The translations under genes and the position numbers were made by a program. The notes below the pieces were generated by a model. It did not search any database and was not told the DNA's origin. It saw nothing but the letters and a program-made list of their open reading frames with translations. This document shows positions 35,473-41,998 of a stretch of 41,998 nucleotides of DNA, in pieces (the first letter of the stretch is position 1; each line of letters begins with the position of its first letter). The DNA comes from an uncultured Myxococcales bacterium (GTDB taxonomy: Bacteria > Myxococcota_A > Polyangia > Nannocystales > Nannocystaceae), in NCBI GenBank assembly GCA_902826865.1, contig CADEGN010000034.1:1-41998 (forward strand), read 5' to 3'.

Positions 35473-37804
35473 CGGCGACCTCCGGGTACAAGCCCAGCGA
35501 CATCAGCACCATTCGCAGGTTTACGACGTCGGTCACGCGCCCGAACACGACCGCCGCTCCGAGATACCCAGGCCGAGCGGACGGGGTCATCGTTGAGAGA
35601 TCGAGATCGACCACGTCTAACACCTGCTCGACCATGAGGCCGATCGGTTGTTCGCCAGCTTCGATGACGATCATGTCGGCGAACTCGCGCTCTTCATCGG
35701 TTCCCATGCCCAGCCCGAGCTGTTCCCCGAGATCGAGGCACCACATCAGGTTGCCGCGATATTGAACAACGCGACGCCCATCGCCCCACTCCATCCGGCT
35801 GCGGGGAATGCGTTCGAGACGGGTGATCTGATCCATCGGGATCGCCGTCTGCATCCCGCTGGACATTCGAGCGACGACCGCAGCCATGCGCTGCTCGCCG
35901 CCGCGGGTCAGGTTCGGCTTGGCGACGTCGCCCCGATCTCCTGCGTCACGTAGGGCCGCCCGCCGGGCGAGCTCGGGAATGTCGAGAATTAGCGCGATCG
36001 AGCCGTCGCCGAGAATAGTCGCCCCGGCGAAAATCGCGATGCTGTGTAGCTGCGCGGCCAGCGGCTTGACGACGATTTCAACCGTGTCGCTGATGTCGTC
36101 GAGGATCAGACCGAAGCGGCCGTTGGCGACCTCGAGGACGGCGACATTCATCGAACCTCTGGCCGCGCGCGCGGACTCGACCTGAAGCTCCCGCGACAGA
36201 TCGATGATCGGTATGATGTCGCCGCGCAGCCGAAATACGATCGACTCATGAATTCGCTCGATGCGATGCTCGTTGTCACCGCTACGAGTGTTGACGAGCT
36301 CGACCAGGCTGCTCTGCGGAATCGCGTATCGGCTGTGGCCGCAGGTGACAATCAATGCGGGCACGATCGCAAGCGTTAGCGGAATCGTGAGGCGGACGGT
36401 GGTACCAGCGCCAACCGTGCTGTCGACGTCAACGATCCCACCGAGCTTCTGCAAGTTGGTCTTGACGACGTCCATTCCGACCCCGCGGCCGGACACCTGG
36501 GACACGGTCTCCGCCGTCGAGAATCCGGGGCGAAAGACCATCCCAAGGATCTCACGCTGCGAGATCCTCGGGGCCTCTTCGGCGCTCACAAGCCCGCGCT
36601 CGATCGCACGGCGCAGAACCTTGTCGGGGTCGATTCCACCGCCGTCATCGCTGATCTCGATGATGACCTGACCGCCCTCGGCGTAGGCGCGCATCATGAC
36701 CACGCCTTGGGCTGGCTTGCCAGCGGCAACCCGCGCCTCGGGCCGCTCGATCCCGTGATCGATCGAGTTGCGGATGATGTGTGTCAGCGGATCCTTGATC
36801 GACTCGACTACGGACTTGTCGAGTTCCGTTTCCCCGCCCGAGAACTCGAGTCGAACATCCTTCCCGCACATGCGCGACACATCACGGACCAGGCGCGGAA
36901 ACTTGGACCAAACGGTTCCAATCGGCTGCATGCGCGTCTTCATCACGCGCTCTTGCAGCTCCGAGGTGATCACATTGAGGCGCTGCGCCGCGGCGAGATA
37001 GGCAGAGTCGGCGGTGGAGGCCGCGAGCCGGAGGATCTGGTTGCGGGCGAGCACGATCTCCCCCGCCAGATCCATCAGGCGGTCGACGACCTCGACGTCC
37101 ACGCGCAAGGTCGCGCCTGGGGTCTTGCTCGAGGTCTCGCCACCGGCCTCCGCGACGGCTCCCCGCCGCTCTCCCGCGCCGGCCGGCTCGGGCGCGCGGG
37201 TCGGCGCCGCCGGGGCGGCTTCGGCCGCCGGCTCATCGCGCGGCGCCGGCTCGACCGCGGGTCCGTCCGCCGCCGCCACCGTGCTCTCTTCGGGGTCGTC
37301 GCCCGCGCTCGGCTCGACCACGGTCGGCTCGAGCTCGGCGGTCGCCGGCGCCGGCGTGGCCACTACCGGCGGAGCGCCGGCTGGGCCACTGCCCTCCTCC
37401 GCCGCCGTCGACCCTCGCGACGTACCGTCGCGCAAGGCCACCTTCAGCCGCTCGATCAGTCCAGCATCGTCGGACTGGGGCTCTCGTCCCGCCGCCAGGC
37501 CACCGTTCAGGAGGCGGCGCAGCACATCGGACATCTCGAGCAGCAGCGATACGCTCTGCGGCGTCGGAATCATGCGTCCCTCTCGCATTGCCGACAGCAG
37601 GTTTTCACCTGCGTGCGACACGCGAGCGACGGCGTTGAAGTCGAAGAAACCCGAGCTCCCCTTGATCGTGTGGATGGCCCGGAACATGTCGTCCAGGACT
37701 CCGCGCGCCCCCGGCTCCCGCTCAAGGGTCAGCATCCCCTGCTCGAAGCGATCGAGGTTCTCGAGGCACTCGGTAACAAACTCGGCGATCGGATCGTCGA
37801 TCAC
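35462..37804 (-). CDS. cheA: chemotaxis histidine kinase CheA with two CheW-like domains
   Basis: From GTG 37804 the protein is 780 residues and starts at the Hpt domain (His45 in FRAIHTIKGSSGFF). In-frame starts up to 37960 would add 52 basic residues and are not used. A Pro/Ala/Glu linker of about 110 residues follows (about 125-235), where a CheY-binding P2 domain would normally be; none is visible. The dimerisation helices (DVEVVDRLMDLAGEIVLARN) and ATPase domain follow, with N box IIRNSIDHGIERPEA, G1 ISDDGGGID and G2 SGRGVGMDVVKTN. The C-terminus has two CheW-like domains (about 525-650 and 655-775), the second opening at RMAAVVARMSSGMQTAIPMD. It heads the operon. Confidence 0.95.
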   Translation of the reverse strand: MIDDPIAEFVTECLENLDRFEQGMLTLEREPGARGVLDDMFRAIHTIKGSSGFFDFNAVARVSHAGENLLSAMREGRMIPTPQSVSLLLEMSDVLRRLLNGGLAAGREPQSDDAGLIERLKVALRDGTSRGSTAAEEGSGPAGAPPVVATPAPATAELEPTVVEPSAGDDPEESTVAAADGPAVEPAPRDEPAAEAAPAAPTRAPEPAGAGERRGAVAEAGGETSSKTPGATLRVDVEVVDRLMDLAGEIVLARNQILRLAASTADSAYLAAAQRLNVITSELQERVMKTRMQPIGTVWSKFPRLVRDVSRMCGKDVRLEFSGGETELDKSVVESIKDPLTHIIRNSIDHGIERPEARVAAGKPAQGVVMMRAYAEGGQVIIEISDDGGGIDPDKVLRRAIERGLVSAEEAPRISQREILGMVFRPGFSTAETVSQVSGRGVGMDVVKTNLQKLGGIVDVDSTVGAGTTVRLTIPLTLAIVPALIVTCGHSRYAIPQSSLVELVNTRSGDNEHRIERIHESIVFRLRGDIIPIIDLSRELQVESARAARGSMNVAVLEVANGRFGLILDDISDTVEIVVKPLAAQLHSIAIFAGATILGDGSIALILDIPELARRAALRDAGDRGDVAKPNLTRGGEQRMAAVVARMSSGMQTAIPMDQITRLERIPRSRMEWGDGRRVVQYRGNLMWCLDLGEQLGLGMGTDEEREFADMIVIEAGEQPIGLMVEQVLDVVDLDLSTMTPSARPGYLGAAVVFGRVTDVVNLRMVLMSLGLYPEVADAA

Positions 37805-37898
37805 GGCTAGACAATCGACGTGGTGGTGGCTTCGCTTGAGGCTCGAACGGCGTTTTACAGGCGTCGCGATGGGCCGCTCGGGCAAACTCGAGGCCGCA

Positions 37899-37930
37899 CA
37901 AAGCAAACGCCCGCGCCGAGGCGCGGGCGT
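37899..37930 (-). terminator. intrinsic terminator after the second chemoreceptor gene
   Basis: On the minus strand a perfect 10-bp GC stem (37907-37916 with 37921-37930, ACGCCCGCGC and GCGCGGGCGT) has a 4-nt loop and is followed by TTTGCTTTG. It lies 76 nt past the receptor stop and about 95 nt before the cheA start. It should separate the receptor transcript from the che operon, which then needs its own promoter within 37805-37900. Confidence 0.75.
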
Positions 37931-38005
37931 GGGCGGACCATGATGGAACCGCGAGCCCATGGTGAACCCCTGCTCACGCAGGGGACACCCGGGCCGCGAG
38001 CAACC

Positions 38006-39649
38006 TCAAGCCGCGCGGCGCGGGGCCGCGGGGCCGTTGGCCGCGCGGACCGGCGTGTCCGGGGACGAAACCCCGTCGACCGATCCAGCAGCCGCCTGGA
38101 GCGAGGCCGCTGTCCGGGCGAGCTCGCCCGCCGCCTCGCGCACGCGCTCGGCCACGAGATTCGACTCGTTCGCCGCGTTCGCGACCTGCGTCGCATTGTG
38201 GGCGATGCCGGTGCTGCCGTTGGCCGCCTCTTGGAGGCTGCGCTGGATCTGCGACGTCATCACGGTCTGTTCTTCGACCGCCGACGCGATCGAGTTTTGA
38301 AATTCGTTGATCTGCGCGATAATGCCGTTGATCTGGCTCAGGGCCTCGGCTGCACCGAGCGTATCGCCCTGGATCGCGTCGATCTTCCGGCCGATGTCGT
38401 CGGTGGCTTTGGCCGTCTCGCGCGCCAACTCCTTGACCTCATTGGCCACCACCGCGAACCCCTTGCCGGCCTCGCCCGCTCGCGCGGCCTCGATCGTCGC
38501 GTTGAGCGCGAGGAGGTTGGTCTGCTCGGCGATCCCGGTGATCACCTTGATCACGTTGCCTATGTCGGTGCTGCTCTGACCGAGCTTGCGGACCTTGGCG
38601 TCGGTGTCCTGCGCCATGGACACTGCCGCGTTGCCAACTTCGACCGCGCCACTCACGCTCCGCGCAATCTCCTTGATCGCGGAGTTGAGCTCACCCACCG
38701 CCGAAGCCACCGAATCCACGTTGCGGCTCACCTCTTGCGCCGCCGCCGACGCGCCCTGGGCCTGCTCGGCCGAGACGCGTGATCCCTGGCTCATCTCGCT
38801 GCTCATCCCATCGAGGTGACGCGACGATGCGGCCACTTCGGCGGCGCTCGCAACCACACCCTTCATCACGCCCTGGACTCGCGTGGCGTTCTGCGCGGCG
38901 GCGGCCATTTCTGTACGCAACTCCTCCTGCAGGTTTTTGTGCTCGGCGAGCGAGCGACGCAGGATTCCGATGATCCCGTGCGCCATGAATGCGGCGATGC
39001 CACCGAACACGAGCGAGATGGCGACGAATACGTGCTTGCCGGTGCGGATGCTCTCCTCCGCCGCGCCCTGGACGACCGTGGCGCGCTCGTTGGCAAACTC
39101 GACCGAACGCCCGATCGCCTCGCGGTGCTCGCCGTAGATCGGATCAAGGCGCTCGTCGAGCACGCGTTGGGCAGCAGCCGAATCACCGGCGACGAGCGCG
39201 GCTGCGAAGTCGGTGTCGAAGGTATCGTAGTAGGCCTCGGCCGGCCGCGTGGCATCGGTCAACAGCGCCGCCGCCAAGGGTCCAGCCTCAAGCCGCTCCA
39301 CCCAAAACGTGTGACGCGTCGCGAACTCATCTTTCAGGGTCTTTACCCGCGCCAGACCGTCCTCCAGCTCCTTACGGTCGGATGTACGCACCAGCTGGTG
39401 GGCGATGAGATGGGTCTCGACGATGAAGTGCGGTGGCGGCAGGATGTCGGCGATGAGATCCTTGTTATCAGCGACCGCCGCGAAGTCCGACGCGCCGAGT
39501 TCGTCCTGAAGGCGCAACCATCCAAACCCGGTGAGGGTTGCGAGGGCTACGAAAAACACAGCCACCAGGGCCCGCATCCGCGTGCGTAGCACGCCCTGGG
39601 TATCCCCGGCTGGATCGAGAGGACTGGGACGTTGGGATTCGTGTTGCAT
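38006..39649 (-). CDS. methyl-accepting chemotaxis protein (upstream copy)
   Basis: ATG 39649 gives 547 residues; a GTG 18 nt further out is possible. It has the same plan as the operon receptor: a first transmembrane helix (about 27-46, [19 protein letters not shown]), a helical periplasmic domain ([20 protein letters not shown]), a second transmembrane helix (about 200-222), no clear HAMP, and the canonical tip [20 protein letters not shown]. Signalling domains of the two receptors are nearly the same in long stretches ([38 protein letters not shown]), while the sensor halves have drifted. They are a duplicated pair specialised for different inputs (inference). The coding ends in an Ala/Pro-rich tail ([11 protein letters not shown]) without a pentapeptide. 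Confidence 0.95.
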   Translation of the reverse strand: MQHESQRPSPLDPAGDTQGVLRTRMRALVAVFFVALATLTGFGWLRLQDELGASDFAAVADNKDLIADILPPPHFIVETHLIAHQLVRTSDRKELEDGLARVKTLKDEFATRHTFWVERLEAGPLAAALLTDATRPAEAYYDTFDTDFAAALVAGDSAAAQRVLDERLDPIYGEHREAIGRSVEFANERATVVQGAAEESIRTGKHVFVAISLVFGGIAAFMAHGIIGILRRSLAEHKNLQEELRTEMAAAAQNATRVQGVMKGVVASAAEVAASSRHLDGMSSEMSQGSRVSAEQAQGASAAAQEVSRNVDSVASAVGELNSAIKEIARSVSGAVEVGNAAVSMAQDTDAKVRKLGQSSTDIGNVIKVITGIAEQTNLLALNATIEAARAGEAGKGFAVVANEVKELARETAKATDDIGRKIDAIQGDTLGAAEALSQINGIIAQINEFQNSIASAVEEQTVMTSQIQRSLQEAANGSTGIAHNATQVANAANESNLVAERVREAAGELARTAASLQAAAGSVDGVSSPDTPVRAANGPAAPRRAA

Positions 39650-39880
39650 GGCGTCGTCGTACTTCACGTTGGGGTGGCGCCGGGGGTCGCTGTCCCGCGG
39701 GGGGCCGATTATTCGGAGCGGTGCCCGTCGGAGAAAATCGTCGGGTTGACGGCCCGCTTGAGCCCTCATTGTCCGAATGGACCAGATTTCGCGGCACCAA
39801 AGGGAACACGGAGCGCGGGCGTGCCCACGTAGGCTCGTCGCGGTACTCTGCGGCCCGTTTCCAACGCCCGCGCCAATCCC

Positions 39881-41998
39881 ATGACCGACCCCACCGCCTA
39901 CGACCACCACGGGATCGAAGCCAAGTGGCGCGACCGCTGGTTCGCCGCGAACCTATTCCGGGCCGAGGACGGCTCGCCCAAGCCGAAGAAGTACGTGCTC
40001 GTCGAGTTCCCGTATCCGTCTGGATCCGGGCTGCACTGCGGCCACGTCTATCGCTTCACCATGCCGGATGTATTCGCGCGCAAGCTGCGAATGGACGGAC
40101 ACAACGTGCTCTTTCCGATCGGCTGGGACGCGTTCGGCCTTCCCGCGGAGCAATACGCCGTGCAAACCGGGGTGCATCCCGCTGAGACGACACGCAAGGC
40201 CATCGCGACCTTCCGTGGGCAGATGCAAATGCTCGGCTACGGCTTCGACTTCGAGCGCGAGGTCGACACCACGGCCCCCGGCTACGTCAAGTGGACGCAG
40301 TGGATGTTCCTACAGATCTGGAAGGCCGGCCTCGCCGAGCTGCGCGCCGAACCGGTGTGGTGGTGCGAAGCGCTACGCACTGTGCTGGCAAACGAGGAGG
40401 TCCTCGACGACGGCGCCGGCAACAAGGTCTCTGAGCGCGGCGGTCACCCGGTCGAGAAGCGTTTGCTCGAGCAGTGGGTCATTCACATGCCGCGCTACGC
40501 CGAGGCGCTCTTGCGCGGGCTCGACGAGATCACATTTCCCGAAAGCGTGCGACTCGCCCAGCAGAACTGGATCGGCAAGAGCGAGGGCGCGCGCCTGCGC
40601 TTCACGGTGACGGGCACCGAGGAGCTTCTCGAGGTGTTCACCACGCGGGCCGACACCGTGCTCGGCGCGACCTTCATGGTCATCGCGCCGGAGCACCCGC
40701 TTGTCGACCGGCTTGGCGATCGCTTGGCCAACCGCGATGAAATCCTGGCGTACCGCGAGCGGGCGCGCTCACGATCCGATCTCGAGCGCAAGTCGGCGAA
40801 AGACAAGACGGGGGTGCGCCTGCGCGGCGCGACCGTAGACCATCCGCTGCTTGCCGACGTTCAGCTCCCCATCTTCGTCGCCGACTACGTGCTGATGGAC
40901 TACGGCACCGGAGCGATCATGGCGGTCCCAGCCCACGACGAGCGCGATTTTGAGTTCGCCCGCGCGTTCGATCTACCGATCCCGCAAACGGTTTACTCGA
41001 GCGCCGACAATCCATCCGACGAGTTGCCGTGGGTCGCCACCGACGGATACGTGGAGATTCCGTCGTCGGTGCGCGCGCGCTTCGACGCGGCGGTGTCGGG
41101 ATTGCCGCCCGGACGCCTGCCCTGCAAGGAGATGCATCGCGCAGTGGTGGGAACCCTGGCGAAGGACGGTCGCGGCGAGACCGAGGTGACCTACCGCTTG
41201 CGCGACTGGCTGTTTTCGCGTCAGCGCTATTGGGGCGAGCCGATCCCTATCCTTCACACCAAGCAGGGGCCGATCCCCGTGGTCGATCCCGACGATGCCG
41301 CAGCGGTGGACGCGACCTTGCCGCTGCTATTGCCCGAGGTCGACGACTTCAAGCCAACCGCAGATGGAGCCTCGCCGTTGGCGCGCGCAACCACCTGGCG
41401 CGAGGTACGGCTCGCCAGCGGCGAGATCGCGCTGCGAGAGACCAACACCATGCCCAACTGGGCCGGGTCGTGCTGGTACTTCCTCCGCTACTGTGACCCC
41501 CACAACGAGCACCGTTTCGCCGACCCAGAGAAGTTGCGGTACTGGCTGCCGGTCGATCACTACTTTGGCGGCAGCGAGCACACCACGCTTCATCTGCTCT
41601 ATTCGCGGTTTTGGCACCGTTTTCTCCACGATGCTGGCTTCGTGCCGACGCCCGAACCCTACAACTGGCGAATGAACGGCGGAATTCTTCTCGGCGAAGA
41701 CGGGCAGAAGATGTCGAAGTCGATCGGCAACGTCGTTGTCCCCGACGACAAGGTGAAACGCTATGGCGCCGACGCACTGCGCCTGTTCATCTGCTTCATG
41801 GGCCCCTACGATGGCACCTTGCCGTGGTCGGAGAACGGCGTGAAGGGGACGCGTCGTCTCGTGGAGCGCATTTGGGCCCTGCGAACCAAGGTCGATGATG
41901 CCGCCAAGGTGCCCGACGAGTTCATTCGCCACTATCACAAGTTGGTGCGTCGCGTGGGGGGCATGATCGACCGCTTCAAGACCACCACCGCCGTCCGC
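39881..41998 (+). CDS. leuS: leucyl-tRNA synthetase, 3' end beyond the window
   Basis: ATG 39881 opens a frame that stays open for 706 codons to the right edge. It charges tRNA-Leu. Catalytic signatures are present: the HIGH equivalent in [20 protein letters not shown] (about residues 46-65), [13 protein letters not shown], and KMSKS in [12 protein letters not shown] (about 611). The editing domain has [20 protein letters not shown] and VPAHDERDF. The zinc-ribbon region keeps only one cysteine ([19 protein letters not shown]), so metal binding there has been lost. The [10 protein letters not shown] style differs from the usual LHMGHVRNY form and resembles a divergent LeuRS lineage. The C-terminal anticodon domain is cut by the window edge. 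Confidence 0.97.
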   Translation, partial: MTDPTAYDHHGIEAKWRDRWFAANLFRAEDGSPKPKKYVLVEFPYPSGSGLHCGHVYRFTMPDVFARKLRMDGHNVLFPIGWDAFGLPAEQYAVQTGVHPAETTRKAIATFRGQMQMLGYGFDFEREVDTTAPGYVKWTQWMFLQIWKAGLAELRAEPVWWCEALRTVLANEEVLDDGAGNKVSERGGHPVEKRLLEQWVIHMPRYAEALLRGLDEITFPESVRLAQQNWIGKSEGARLRFTVTGTEELLEVFTTRADTVLGATFMVIAPEHPLVDRLGDRLANRDEILAYRERARSRSDLERKSAKDKTGVRLRGATVDHPLLADVQLPIFVADYVLMDYGTGAIMAVPAHDERDFEFARAFDLPIPQTVYSSADNPSDELPWVATDGYVEIPSSVRARFDAAVSGLPPGRLPCKEMHRAVVGTLAKDGRGETEVTYRLRDWLFSRQRYWGEPIPILHTKQGPIPVVDPDDAAAVDATLPLLLPEVDDFKPTADGASPLARATTWREVRLASGEIALRETNTMPNWAGSCWYFLRYCDPHNEHRFADPEKLRYWLPVDHYFGGSEHTTLHLLYSRFWHRFLHDAGFVPTPEPYNWRMNGGILLGEDGQKMSKSIGNVVVPDDKVKRYGADALRLFICFMGPYDGTLPWSENGVKGTRRLVERIWALRTKVDDAAKVPDEFIRHYHKLVRRVGGMIDRFKTTTAVR

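Noticed and set aside
33365..37810. Long plus-strand open frames opposite the che genes
   Set aside because: They mirror the codon bias of the receptor and cheA genes and show no domain of their own.
37805..37900. A promoter for cheA
   Set aside because: Candidate TTGCCC and TGTAAA hexamers are about 20 nt apart and weak, so only the need for a promoter can be stated.

Overview
The window is high-GC DNA with dense, mostly co-directional gene clusters. It contains eukaryote-like Ser/Thr kinases with TPR tails, ECF-type sigma factors, an FHA/sigma-54 activator, a complete chemosensory operon, and many lipoproteins whose mature N-termini start with long Ser/Thr/Gly/Glu/Asp linkers. This combination points to a myxobacterium. 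The linker style and the secreted DUF1501-type/cytochrome-like cluster suggest the Nannocystaceae side (inference from style, not from a search). No rRNA, CRISPR array, insertion sequence or prophage was seen.

Layout. 1-3018 (minus): a short-chain acyl-CoA operon, thiolase, 3-hydroxybutyryl-CoA dehydrogenase, then a crotonase that runs off the left edge. 3327-3401: tRNA-Met(CAT). 3561-7247 (plus): an overlapping trio of ECF sigma factor, Ser/Thr kinase and membrane protein. 7399-15638 (plus): an accessory surface region. It holds a lipoprotein with a somatomedin-B-like knot, a small two-gene nucleotidyltransferase module with a promoter/operator palindrome, a beta-helix lipoprotein, a 5'-truncated gene remnant next to its intact paralogue, and a von Willebrand A lipoprotein. 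15700-20183 (minus): a three-gene secreted set (large DUF1549/1553-like lipoprotein, Tat-exported DUF1501 protein, cytochrome-like Cys-rich lipoprotein). 20473-21801 (minus): a dihaem cytochrome lipoprotein and an unknown lipoprotein. 22227-25184 (plus): a second kinase with TPRs. 25206-28927: an unknown lipoprotein, a second sigma-like factor and two repeat-containing lipoproteins.

29144-37804 (minus): chemosensory operon cheA-cheW-mcp-cheB-cheY-cheR-cheX, followed by an FHA/sigma-54 activator. A second chemoreceptor gene (38006-39649) lies upstream of cheA and is separated from it by a good intrinsic terminator. 39881 to the right edge (plus): leucyl-tRNA synthetase, incomplete.

How the parts work together. 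The che genes form a full phosphorelay with methylation-based adaptation. CheA carries two CheW-like domains and a long Ala/Pro linker where the CheY-binding P2 domain would normally be. The two sigma/kinase neighbourhoods look like envelope or starvation signalling modules. The secreted cluster resembles sets common in Planctomycetes and Myxococcota whose function is unknown. Observations most worth following up are the nucleotidyltransferase pair with a leaderless, palindrome-controlled promoter, the sigma-kinase-membrane trio, the domain make-up of CheA, and a 37-bp near-identical repeat shared by the cytochrome lipobox and a site 6 kb away.
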